Source of the DNA: JALZAA01 sp046724655
GTDB taxonomy: Bacteria > Actinomycetota > Acidimicrobiia > IMCC26256 > JACDBD01
DNA: 46,230 nucleotides
Assembly (NCBI GenBank): GCA_046724655.1
Contig: JBKOWY010000044.1
Coordinates: 1 to 46,230, forward strand
Direction of reading: 5' to 3'
In this document: piece by piece, positions 1 through 7,785 of the stretch
How the letters are laid out: each line of letters opens with the position of its first letter
Numbering within the stretch: position 1 is the first letter of the stretch
Program-made: the position numbers and the translations under genes
Notes under the pieces: model-generated
Told to the model about the DNA's origin: nothing
The model's input: the letters and a program-made list of their open reading frames with translations, nothing else
The model's database searches: none

Positions 1-16
1 CGGCCTGGGCCTTCGA

Positions 17-34
17 CCTGACGCTCGTGTCAGG
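17..34. other. Small inverted repeat in the 5' leader
   Basis: CCTGAC at 17-22 pairs with GTCAGG at 29-34 around a 6-nt loop. It lies about 60 nt upstream of the amidohydrolase start. It could end a gene lying outside the window or be a leader hairpin; no T-run follows it. Confidence 0.3.
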
Positions 35-92
35 CTACCCTGAGCAAAATCGTCCCGGTCAGAGCTACACCCTCGCACGGAGGAACGCCGGC

Positions 93-1259
93 ATGACCTC
101 GTACCGCATCGTCGACGCCGACTGCCACATTCTCGAGCCGCCCGACATCTGGGAGAACTGGCTCCCCGAGAAGTACCAGGAGAAGGCGCCCAAGCTCGTC
201 AAGGACGCCGAGGGCGGCGACGGGTGGCTGACGGCCGTCGGCGGCGACCCGGACCCGATCGGGCTTGTCTCGACACCGGGGATGCCGTTCGACCAGTTCC
301 GGTGGATGGGCGTCACCTACGACGAGGCGCGCCGCGGTTGCTACAACGGCGCGGCGCGGGTCGAGGACATGGACATCGACGGCGTCGACGCCGAGGTGCT
401 CTTTCCTCCGCAGCGCACGATGAGCCACTTCCTCGGCGACGAGGACCCCGACTTCGTGCTCGCCGGCGTCGAGGCGTACAACAACTTCCTGTTCGAGGAG
501 TTCTGCGCGCCCGATCCGACCCGACTCATCGGCATGGCGCAGATCCCCTCCCTCGGGATCGACTCCGCCATCGACGGGCTGCGCAAGGCGAAGGCGCGCG
601 GCGCCAAGGGTGTGGTGATCTCGAACTGGCCATCAGGGGGCGAGAGCGTCTCGACCGCCGACGACCCGTTCTGGGCCGCCGCCGTCGACGAAGGCATGCC
701 TGTCACGGTGCACATCAACATCGTCAACCGCGACCAGCGCATGCGGCAGCGTCAGGCGGCGGCGAAGGCCGGCAACAAGATGTACGGCGGCAAGGGCGAG
801 GCGACGAAGGCCAAGGCCGTCGGCAGTCTCAGCCACGTGTTCTCCATGTCGGCCGGCAACATCTCGCAGATGATCTTCACCGGCGTCTTCGACCGGTTCC
901 CAGAGCTGCACGTCGCGTGGATCGAGATCGGCGTCGGGTGGCTCCCGCACTTCATCGAGATGCTCGACGACAAGTACTGGCGCAACCGCTCCTGGGGCGA
1001 GCTCCCGATCGGCGAGCCGCCGTCCTTCTACTGGCGGCGCAACAACAGCGCCACGTTCATCACCGACCGGTCGGGCATCGAGCTCCGCGAGCGCGTCGGG
1101 GTCGACACCATCATGTGGTCGAGTGACTATCCGCACCACGGCAACGACTGGCCGTACTCGCGCAAGGTCATCGAGGACACGATGGGCAACATCCCCGCCG
1201 GCGAGCGCGCCCGGATGATCGGCGGCAACGCAGTCCGGATCTTCCGTCTCGAGGAGTAG
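93..1259 (+). CDS. Amidohydrolase family metal-dependent hydrolase (amidohydrolase_2 type)
   Basis: The product is a 388-aa cytoplasmic TIM-barrel hydrolase of the ACMSD/amidohydrolase_2 group, whose members hydrolyse or decarboxylate ring or acyl substrates with one metal ion. The N-terminus has the Asp-x-His metal pair (D10, H12 in VDADCHILEPPD). A mid-protein strand holds VTVHIN, and the C-terminal signature WSSDYPHHGNDWP carries the conserved Asp. An in-frame start exists at 27, but ATG 93 is preferred because GGAGGA lies about 8 nt upstream and the canonical barrel begins just after it. Proteins of this group are common beside acyl-CoA genes in actinobacteria, which matches the convergent minus-strand neighbours. 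The substrate cannot be read from the sequence. Confidence 0.85.
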   Translation: MTSYRIVDADCHILEPPDIWENWLPEKYQEKAPKLVKDAEGGDGWLTAVGGDPDPIGLVSTPGMPFDQFRWMGVTYDEARRGCYNGAARVEDMDIDGVDAEVLFPPQRTMSHFLGDEDPDFVLAGVEAYNNFLFEEFCAPDPTRLIGMAQIPSLGIDSAIDGLRKAKARGAKGVVISNWPSGGESVSTADDPFWAAAVDEGMPVTVHINIVNRDQRMRQRQAAAKAGNKMYGGKGEATKAKAVGSLSHVFSMSAGNISQMIFTGVFDRFPELHVAWIEIGVGWLPHFIEMLDDKYWRNRSWGELPIGEPPSFYWRRNNSATFITDRSGIELRERVGVDTIMWSSDYPHHGNDWPYSRKVIEDTMGNIPAGERARMIGGNAVRIFRLEE

Positions 1260-1261
1260 CC

Positions 1262-1304
1262 GATGCGCTCCTGAGCTTCGCTATGCGAAGTTCAAGAGCG
1301 CATC
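1262..1304. terminator. Nested bidirectional hairpin between convergent genes
   Basis: An outer arm GATGCGCTC (1262-1270) is complementary to GAGCGCATC (1296-1304). Nested inside, CTTCGC (1276-1281) pairs with GCGAAG (1285-1290) across a TAT loop. It sits directly after the amidohydrolase stop and overlaps the stop codon of the converging DUF35 gene, so it can serve both strands. No U-tract is present, which is common for actinobacterial terminators. Confidence 0.65.
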
Positions 1305-1737
1305 ACGTATGCATCCAGCGCGGGAGGACGATGTCCTCCACCCGCTGGAAGACCACGCGGACCGGGTCGCCGATGCGGATCGTGGCCGGGTCCACCTCGT
1401 TGATCGGGCCGTCGGGGCTTGCGACCAGGTTGCCGACCATGCGCAGCGCCGGATCCTCGTCGAGGGCGACGACGATCACGTTGTAGGGCGCCAGCTCCTG
1501 GTAGGCGGGGAGCAGCGGCGGGTGCGGGACGATGAACGACCAGATCGTGCCCTGGCCCGACAACTCGTCCCACCGGAACTTCAGGGACCGGCAGCGGGGG
1601 CACATCGGCCGCGGTGGCATCCGCCGCAGCCCGCAGTTGGCACACGTCTGCACCAGGAGCTCACCGCGCGCGCAGCCGGCCCAGAACTCGGCTGCGTCCG
1701 GGTCCTCGACGTCGGGGAGTAGGAACTGGGCTTCCAG
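1303..1737 (-). CDS. DUF35/OB-fold zinc-ribbon protein, partner of the adjacent thiolase
   Basis: The product is about 144 aa. It has an N-terminal rubredoxin-like zinc ribbon with two Cys-x2-Cys pairs (QTCANCG and MCPRCRS) followed by an OB-fold (GQGTIWSF, VVALDED, GDPVRVVFQ). DUF35 proteins bind thiolase-like partners and are thought to hold the acyl-CoA; in the sterol side-chain pathway the ChsH2 DUF35 domain works with Ltp2. No ATG/GTG/TTG fits the domain start. The best candidate is CTG at 1737, 6 nt after a GGAGG that overlaps the end of the thiolase gene; a GTG further upstream inside the thiolase frame is the alternative. It is last in the minus-strand operon. Confidence 0.8.
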   Translation of the reverse strand: MEAQFLLPDVEDPDAAEFWAGCARGELLVQTCANCGLRRMPPRPMCPRCRSLKFRWDELSGQGTIWSFIVPHPPLLPAYQELAPYNVIVVALDEDPALRMVGNLVASPDGPINEVDPATIRIGDPVRVVFQRVEDIVLPRWMHT

Positions 1738-1742
1738 GGCGC

Positions 1743-2900
1743 CTACCTCCGCAACAAGAGGGCGCTCGTCGGCACGCCCTCGCCGCTCGTGACCAGGCAC
1801 GTCTCCGCGCCCTCGACCTGGCTGGTCGACGTGCCCCGCATCTGGCGCACACCCTCGAGCACGAGGTTGAAGCCGTGCACGTACGCCTCTGACATCCCGC
1901 CGCCCGAGGTGTTCGTCGGCAGGCGTCCGTCGGGCCATTCCAGCGCGCCGTTCTCGGTGAACGCCGCGCCCTGGCCCCGCTCACAGAACCCGTAGCCCTC
2001 GAGGGACAGCGGGATCAATGGGCTGAACGCGTCGTAGATCTGCGCGACCGGCACATCGTCCGCGGTCACGTCGGCCTGCGCCCACAGGCGTGCCGCGCAC
2101 GCGTACGACGGCCCGAGCAGTGGGTCGTCGTTGAAGTAGTTGGTCATCACCTGGTGCTGCCGCGGGATGCTCTGCGCGAACGCGTGCACGTACGCGGGCG
2201 GGTGGGGGACGTCGCTGGCGCGCTCGGCGCCGACGATTACAGCAGCCAGCGCCCCGTCCGTCTCCAAGCAGTTGTCATAGAGGCACAGCGGCTCGGAGAT
2301 CCAGCGCGCATCCATGTACTGCTCGCGCGTGAGCGGCTTCTCGTACATGGTTGCGGCCGGGTTACGGTTGGCGTGTTTGCGGAACGCGACCGCGACGTTC
2401 GCGAGGTGTTCGCGCGTGGCGCCGAACTCGTGCATGTAGCGGCGCGTGAGAAGCGCGATCTCGTCGACCGGGCGCAGCACGCCGAACGGTCGGCTCCACT
2501 GCCAGTGGCTCGTGACACGCCGGCTCACCTGCGACCACGGCCGGCTCGACTTGGCGGCGCGCTTGCGGGCCCGCCACGCCACCGCCACGTTGCACTGCCC
2601 GGTCGCGACCGCCATCGCCGCGTGTCCGATCGTCCCGCAGCCCGCGCCCCCGCCGTAGCCGATCTCCGAGAAGAACGTGATGTCGCCGAGGCCGACGCTG
2701 CGCGCCACCTCGACCTCGCGGCCTTCCTCCATCGAGAACATGGCGAGGCCGTCGACCTCGCTCGGCGCGATGGCGGCGTCGTCGAGCGCGGCCGAGATGG
2801 CCTGGCACGCGAGCGACAGCTCCGAGTCCGGCAGGCCCTTGGCGAACCCGGTTTGCCCGATGCCGACGATCGCGGTGCGGTCCTTCAGCGGTCCGCTCAT
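1743..2900 (-). CDS. Thiolase-fold lipid-transfer protein (SCP-x/Ltp2-like)
   Basis: The product is a 385-aa thiolase superfamily protein of the SCP2-thiolase type. Features include AIVGIGQTGFAKG at the N-terminus, the glycine-rich GYGGGAGCGTIGHAAMA segment, QIYDAFSPL, and a C-terminal NTSGGGMSEAYVHG in place of the usual degradative-thiolase C-x-G motif. Known relatives include Ltp2, an aldolase that cleaves a steroid side-chain CoA thioester together with a DUF35 partner, and non-specific lipid-transfer proteins. Start ATG 2900 lies 9 nt after the upstream hydratase stop, and the DUF35 gene follows immediately. Function as thiolase, retro-aldolase or carrier is not decided by sequence alone. 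Confidence 0.85.
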   Translation of the reverse strand: MSGPLKDRTAIVGIGQTGFAKGLPDSELSLACQAISAALDDAAIAPSEVDGLAMFSMEEGREVEVARSVGLGDITFFSEIGYGGGAGCGTIGHAAMAVATGQCNVAVAWRARKRAAKSSRPWSQVSRRVTSHWQWSRPFGVLRPVDEIALLTRRYMHEFGATREHLANVAVAFRKHANRNPAATMYEKPLTREQYMDARWISEPLCLYDNCLETDGALAAVIVGAERASDVPHPPAYVHAFAQSIPRQHQVMTNYFNDDPLLGPSYACAARLWAQADVTADDVPVAQIYDAFSPLIPLSLEGYGFCERGQGAAFTENGALEWPDGRLPTNTSGGGMSEAYVHGFNLVLEGVRQMRGTSTSQVEGAETCLVTSGEGVPTSALLLRR

Positions 2901-2908
2901 CTGCCCGG

Positions 2909-3730
2909 CTACCAGCCCTTGAACTCGGGAGGTCGGCGCTCGATGAAGCTCGCCCTGCCCTCCTGCGTGTCCTCCGACCGCGTGACGAGCTCCTGGGCAT
3001 ACGCCTCGTCCCAGAACGAGCCCGCTCGGTCGGTCTCGAGCGCACGATTCGTGAGCGACTTCGTGAACGCGATCGCACGCGTGGGCGCCCTGGCGAGACG
3101 GCCGGCCCACTCGCCGAGCGTCTTGTCGAGCTCGGCTCGGGGCACGACCTTGTTCGCGAGCCCGATGCGCTCGGCCTCGGCCGCGGGCACGTCGTCGCCG
3201 AAGAAGAACAGCTCCTTCGCCTTTTGCGGGCCGACGAGGCGCGTGAGCAGGTACGGGCCGCCGGCGTCAGGCACGATCGCGCGCCGGATGAAGACGGAGA
3301 TGAAGCGGGCCTCCTCGGCCATGACCACGAGATCGCTTGCGAGCGCGAGGTGCATGCCACCGCCGGCTGCGGTGGCGTTCACGCCCGCGATGACGGGCTT
3401 CTCGCAGTCGAGGATCGACGCGATCAGCCGTTGGAACCCGCGCTGGATGGTGCGGGCGGCGTCGCCGACGATCATCTCGGGTGCGTCCGGCGGACGTGAC
3501 AACGGCGTGCGCACTTCTCGTAGGTCGGCGCCGGTGCAGAAGCCCTTGTCGCCGCGACCGGTGATGACGACCGCCCGCACGGCCGCATCGCCGGACGCGT
3601 CACCGAGCCAGCCGATCAGCTCGTTGCGCATCGACACGGTCAGCGCGTTGCCGGCCTCGGGACGGTTCAGAGTGATCCAGAGGACTCCGTCCTCGAGGCG
3701 ACGCTGGACGTCCTCGATCGTCTCGTTCAT
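2909..3730 (-). CDS. Enoyl-CoA hydratase/isomerase family protein
   Basis: The product is a 273-aa crotonase-fold protein of normal family length. The two oxyanion-hole segments are visible: GDKGFCTGADLREV near residue 65 and AGVNATAAGGGMHLALASD near residue 110. The general acid/base Glu pair of a true hydratase is not clearly placed, so isomerase or hydrolase activity is also possible. The ATG overlaps the upstream synthetase stop (ATGA), so the two are translationally coupled. Together with the thiolase/DUF35 pair it fits beta-oxidation-like degradation of an acyl chain. Confidence 0.85.
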   Translation of the reverse strand: MNETIEDVQRRLEDGVLWITLNRPEAGNALTVSMRNELIGWLGDASGDAAVRAVVITGRGDKGFCTGADLREVRTPLSRPPDAPEMIVGDAARTIQRGFQRLIASILDCEKPVIAGVNATAAGGGMHLALASDLVVMAEEARFISVFIRRAIVPDAGGPYLLTRLVGPQKAKELFFFGDDVPAAEAERIGLANKVVPRAELDKTLGEWAGRLARAPTRAIAFTKSLTNRALETDRAGSFWDEAYAQELVTRSEDTQEGRASFIERRPPEFKGW

Positions 3731-5868
3731 GTGCGCACCACCAGGGCATCGAGGGCGACCGCCCCACGCGGCCGCACGATCAGCGGGTTGATGTCGAGCT
3801 CCCGGACGTCATGGGCCAGCTCCATGGCCAGCCGCTGGACCTTCATGATCGCGTCGACGAGCGCGCCGAGGTCACTCGGCTTGGTGCCCCGAGCACCTTG
3901 GAGGAGCGGGAAACCGCGGAGCTCGCACACCATCCGCTCCGCCTCGTCGCGCTCGAATGGCGGCACCCGGAAGGTCACGTCCTCGAGCACTTCCACGAAA
4001 ACCCCGCCCAACCCCAGCATCACGACCGGTCCGAACAGCGGGTCCTGGGCGACGCCCACGACGGTCTCGACGCCGTCGCTCACCGTCTCGCAGACGAGCA
4101 CCCCGTCGATGCCCGCGTCCCTCCCACCGGCGCGGCGCGCCCGGGCCATGAGTTCGTCGTAGACGGTTCGGACCTTGCGGGCCGAGGACACGCCCGCGCG
4201 AACGAGGCCGAGGTCGCTCTTGTGGAGCAGATCGGGCGACGAGACCTTCATAACCACAGGGAAGCCGACAGCCGCCGCCGCTTTCACTGCTTGCGCGCCG
4301 CTCTCGCACAGCACGTCGCGACTGCGGCGGATGCCGTACGCCTCGAGCACTTGCTTCGACGCGTGCTCGGACAGCGCGCCCCTGGGTGCGCTCTCCGACA
4401 GCAGCCGGCGGGCTTTCTTCGCACCCGGTCCCGGCCTGGTTTTCACGTTCTCGAACGGTGACCGGTACCGGCGCGCGAACTGCCAGTAGTCGACGTAGGC
4501 CTTCACCGCCTTGACGCAGTTGCCGAACGTGCGGAACACGGGGAGGCCGCCGTCCAGTAAGCGGAGGTAATAGGTGTCGTCGGTGCCCGCTGGCGCGCCC
4601 CAGATCACGAAGATCGGTTTGTCGGTCGTCTTCGCCACATCGACAAGATCACGTGTGAACGGCTCGCTGAACATCTCGACCGCGCCGGTGATCGGTACCA
4701 CGAGCACGTCGACGCGGGGGTCGGCGACGAGCAGCTTCAGGATGCGACGGCCGCGAGCGTCGGCGACGGGCGGACCGCCACAGTCGACCGGGTTCGAAAC
4801 CCGCAGGTATTCCGGGATGAGGCCGTCGTGCAGCGCCAGTTGCGTCTCCTTCGTGAGCTCGGGGATGCGCAATCCCGCGGCGGCCATCATGTCGGCCATG
4901 TGCGCGCCCGTGCCGCCCGAGATCGCGTAGATGCAAACGCCGTCCCCGGCGGCCGGGCGCGTGCGTGCGAAGGCGGCGGCGGTGTCGAGAAGATCGTCGA
5001 GCGCGTCGGCGCGCGTGATGCCGAACTGGCGGAACACCGCCGACGTCACGGCGTCGGAGCCCGTGAGGTGGCCGGTATGGGCCATCGCCATCGACTCGCC
5101 CTCGTCGGTGCGCCCGACCTTCACGATGACCATCGGCTTCTTCAGGCGGGCCGCATGGTCGGCGGCGAGCATGAGCGTGCGCCCGTCCTTGAAGCCCTCG
5201 ATGTACGCCGCGATGACGCCGACCTCGGGCTGGTCGGCGAAGTACCGGGCGAAGTCGGCGAACTCGAGGTCGACCTCGTTGCCGGTGGGCGCCCAGTGGC
5301 TCTGTCGGATGCCGATCTCCTGGCCCTGGAACACCGGTCGGCCCTGGTGCCCGCTCTGGGTGATGAGCGCGATCGCCGGCCCGGTCAGGTCGTCGCGGAA
5401 CTCCTCGAAGGCGTTGAGGTTCGTGTTGGGCCCGAGGAGGCGCACATCGCCCTCAGCGACGAGCTGGGCGAGACGAGCCTGGAGCTTCTCCCCGTCCTTG
5501 CCCGCTTCCGCGAAGCCGGCGGCGAAGATGACCGCGAAGGCGGCTTTGCGCTGGAGGACCTCCTCGAACGTGTCGACCGCCTTGCCGGTGAGGATGACGG
5601 CGAGGTCGATGTCGCCCGGAACGTCGAAGACCGTCGGGTAGCACGGCTCTCCGGCCACGGTCTCGTACTTCGGATGGACCGGATAGAAAGCCGCGCCGTG
5701 ATGGCCGGCCCATGCCTTGATCTTGCGCGTCATCGCAGTGTTGGGCTTGCGCGGCGCGTCGGACGCGCCGATGACCGCGACCGTCCTCGGATGCAGGAAC
5801 CGGCCGAGGTCGACGTCGCGCAGCTCGAGAGCGCGGCCACTCACATCGACGCGTGGAGAAGTTGACAA
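3727..5868 (-). CDS. NDP-forming acyl-CoA synthetase (acetate-CoA ligase type)
   Basis: The product is about 713 aa and single-chain, fusing the alpha and beta parts of ADP-forming acyl-CoA synthetase. It begins with a CoA-binding Rossmann domain (RTVAVIGASD near residue 30, PVHPKY near 70). The middle succinyl-CoA-ligase-like domain includes TQSGHQGR and AHTGHLTGSDAV. A C-terminal ATP-grasp domain contains FPVVMKVSSPDLLHKSDLG and ELDINPLIV. It would activate an organic acid to its CoA thioester with release of ADP or GDP plus phosphate. TTG 5868 is chosen because GGAG lies 5 nt upstream; GTG 5844 is a weaker alternative with no ribosome site. It is the activating enzyme of the downstream hydratase-thiolase unit. 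Confidence 0.85.
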   Translation of the reverse strand: MSTSPRVDVSGRALELRDVDLGRFLHPRTVAVIGASDAPRKPNTAMTRKIKAWAGHHGAAFYPVHPKYETVAGEPCYPTVFDVPGDIDLAVILTGKAVDTFEEVLQRKAAFAVIFAAGFAEAGKDGEKLQARLAQLVAEGDVRLLGPNTNLNAFEEFRDDLTGPAIALITQSGHQGRPVFQGQEIGIRQSHWAPTGNEVDLEFADFARYFADQPEVGVIAAYIEGFKDGRTLMLAADHAARLKKPMVIVKVGRTDEGESMAMAHTGHLTGSDAVTSAVFRQFGITRADALDDLLDTAAAFARTRPAAGDGVCIYAISGGTGAHMADMMAAAGLRIPELTKETQLALHDGLIPEYLRVSNPVDCGGPPVADARGRRILKLLVADPRVDVLVVPITGAVEMFSEPFTRDLVDVAKTTDKPIFVIWGAPAGTDDTYYLRLLDGGLPVFRTFGNCVKAVKAYVDYWQFARRYRSPFENVKTRPGPGAKKARRLLSESAPRGALSEHASKQVLEAYGIRRSRDVLCESGAQAVKAAAAVGFPVVMKVSSPDLLHKSDLGLVRAGVSSARKVRTVYDELMARARRAGGRDAGIDGVLVCETVSDGVETVVGVAQDPLFGPVVMLGLGGVFVEVLEDVTFRVPPFERDEAERMVCELRGFPLLQGARGTKPSDLGALVDAIMKVQRLAMELAHDVRELDINPLIVRPRGAVALDALVVRT

Positions 5869-5911
5869 ACAAGCTCCGATTCCCGCGGGGGCTTCAAGTA
5901 TGACGCCAGAG

Positions 5912-6490
5912 TCAGGTTCGGTGCGATTCTTTCGACAACAAGCGCGTCCTGTCGTGCAGCTCTGGCCATGGGTCCGCACGACCGTGACCGCGCCGCAGGT
6001 CGCGCAGGAGGCTGATCTCGGCGCCGTGATGGAAGTGCTCAGCGAGGATTGCCCACACGAGCTGCCACACCGGGAGCAGCCCATCCCACTGGGTGGGCCG
6101 GTCGACGTCGAGCTGTGTTTCGTCGAGCGCGCCGGTCGCGGTGATGAAACGGTCTTCTGCGTCGTGAAGCCAGGAGACCATACGGCTCGCGCCCGCCGGG
6201 ACCTCGACGTCTTCGCCGCGCATTGTTGCGTCGCCGAAGATCCAATCGTGGTACGCGATCGTCCACACCCCAAGGTGCCCGACGCGCCACTCGATCGTCG
6301 TGACGGGTGGCGGGTTCTCACCGAAGCCGAACTCGAGCCGCCGGTGACCCGTCGCGTCGACTTCGACCGACCAGCACCGGGGCACCGGCTCCCAGCGCAG
6401 CTCGTCGTCCGTGACCCCGTCGAGCGCGAACCGCACTGCCGCGACGGAGTGCTCGAGCTGACGCGTCAGGAGATGGGTGGCAACGCCCAC
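5912..6490 (-). CDS. DinB-like four-helix protein
   Basis: The product is a 192-aa DinB/YfiT-superfamily protein (not the polymerase). This fold is a four-helix bundle that often binds a metal with three His residues and includes mycothiol- or bacillithiol-dependent transferases. Candidate ligands are the His in the N-terminal helix (QLEHSVAAV), RVGHLGVW, and EHFHHGAEI at the C-terminal helix. GTG 6490 is supported by AAGGAG 6 nt upstream. It starts the minus-strand run, 43 nt before the synthetase, and diverges from the oxidoreductase at 6545. Substrate unknown. Confidence 0.75.
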   Translation of the reverse strand: MGVATHLLTRQLEHSVAAVRFALDGVTDDELRWEPVPRCWSVEVDATGHRRLEFGFGENPPPVTTIEWRVGHLGVWTIAYHDWIFGDATMRGEDVEVPAGASRMVSWLHDAEDRFITATGALDETQLDVDRPTQWDGLLPVWQLVWAILAEHFHHGAEISLLRDLRRGHGRADPWPELHDRTRLLSKESHRT

Positions 6491-6544
6491 TCGCTTCTCC
6501 TTCGTCTCGGCCGATCGTAGGGGGCATTTCGGTAGCGTGCGGGC

Positions 6545-7753
6545 TTGAGCACATTGCGTACGGTCGTGATCGTCGGTGCCTCGCTCGCCGGGCTACGCGC
6601 CGCCGAGACGCTGCGTCACGAGGGCTACGACGGGCAGATCGTGTTCATCGGCGACGAGCCGCATCTGCCCTACGACCGGCCTCCGTTGTCCAAAGAGCTG
6701 CTGGCGGGGGAGTGGGAACCGGAGCAGATCGCGCTGCGCAAGCAGCCGTACGACGACCTCGCTGTCGATCTGCGCCTCCGTTGCCGCGCGACAGGGCTCG
6801 ACCTCGCCGAACGCGCAGTCGAGATCGACGGTGACCAACGTCTCGCGTTCGACGAGCTCGTGATCGCGACGGGCGCGCGTCCCCGCACGCTCCCCGACAC
6901 GCCGCCGCTCGACGGCATCTTCGTCCTCCGCACGCTCGACGATTGCCTGTCAATCCGAGCCCGCCTGGACGCGCGGCCGCGGGTTGTCGTGATCGGCGCC
7001 GGGTTCATCGGCTCCGAGGTGGCGGCGACGTGTCGTGGACGCGGCCTCGACGTGACCGTGCTCGAGATGCTTCCGGTGCCGATGGCACGCGCAGTCGGGC
7101 CCGTGATCGGTGACGTGTGCGGACAGCTGCACCGCGATCACGGCGTGGACCTTCGCTGTGGGGTCACGGTCGCCGGGTTCGAGGGCACTGAGCGCGTCGA
7201 GCGCGTGCGGTTGACGGACGGCACGGTGGTCGATGCCGACCTGGTCGTCATCGGTGTGGGTGTCGTGCCCGCCACGGACTGGCTGGCGGGCAGTGGCCTC
7301 GCGCTCGATGACGGCGTCGTGTGCGACGAGACGTGCCTGGCCGCGCCCGGAATCGTTGCCGCCGGTGACGTGGCTCGCTGGCCCAATCCGTTGTTCGACG
7401 GCGAGAGCATGCGGGTCGAGCACTGGACCAACGCGACCGAGCAGGGTGTCGCCGCCGCGCGGCGGCTGCTCGCAGGCGTAGCCGACGCCGAGCCGTTCGC
7501 GCCCGTGCCGTTCGTCTGGTCTGACCAGTACGACGTGAAGATCCAGGTCGTCGGGTGCATCCATGGCGACGACGAGGTCGTCGTCGCCGACGGGTCGTTC
7601 GACGAGCGCCGGTTCGTGGCGCTGTTCGGCCGGGATGGAAGGCTCGTGGGCGCGCTCGGCTTCAGTCGCCCGCGCCTCGTGATGCAGTACCGGCGGATGA
7701 TCGCCGAACGGGCGTCGTGGAAGGACGCGCTCGCGCACGCCTCACGTGAATAG
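6545..7753 (+). CDS. FAD-dependent ferredoxin/rubredoxin reductase
   Basis: The product is a 402-aa pyridine nucleotide-disulfide oxidoreductase of the oxygenase-coupled ferredoxin reductase type. It has an FAD dinucleotide fold at the N-terminus (VVIVGASLAGLRAAE), an NAD-binding fold near residue 145 (VVIGAGFIGSEVAA), the AAGDVARWPN flavin motif near 275, and the reductase C-terminal domain with VWSDQYDVKIQ. Such enzymes pass electrons from NAD(P)H to a ferredoxin that serves P450 or Rieske oxygenases; the P450 at 16 kb is a possible client. The start is TTG 6545, with only a weak ribosome site. It is divergent from the DinB-like gene. Confidence 0.88.
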   Translation: MSTLRTVVIVGASLAGLRAAETLRHEGYDGQIVFIGDEPHLPYDRPPLSKELLAGEWEPEQIALRKQPYDDLAVDLRLRCRATGLDLAERAVEIDGDQRLAFDELVIATGARPRTLPDTPPLDGIFVLRTLDDCLSIRARLDARPRVVVIGAGFIGSEVAATCRGRGLDVTVLEMLPVPMARAVGPVIGDVCGQLHRDHGVDLRCGVTVAGFEGTERVERVRLTDGTVVDADLVVIGVGVVPATDWLAGSGLALDDGVVCDETCLAAPGIVAAGDVARWPNPLFDGESMRVEHWTNATEQGVAAARRLLAGVADAEPFAPVPFVWSDQYDVKIQVVGCIHGDDEVVVADGSFDERRFVALFGRDGRLVGALGFSRPRLVMQYRRMIAERASWKDALAHASRE

Positions 7754-7785
7754 AAGTTGGCGTGCCTCCTCGACGGGCGGCGACG

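Noticed and set aside
1283..1722. Plus-strand frames between the amidohydrolase and DUF35 stop
   Set aside because: They are shadows of the DUF35 gene, whose zinc-ribbon Cys residues fix the minus-strand frame.
2154..3791. A 545-codon open frame on the + strand opposite the thiolase and hydratase genes
   Set aside because: It mirrors well-supported minus-strand genes, has no recognisable domain, and is the usual antisense openness of GC-rich DNA.
4788..4805. A GGGTTCGAAACCC-like stretch resembling a tRNA T-arm
   Set aside because: It lies within the synthetase gene in frame, with no acceptor or anticodon stems around it.
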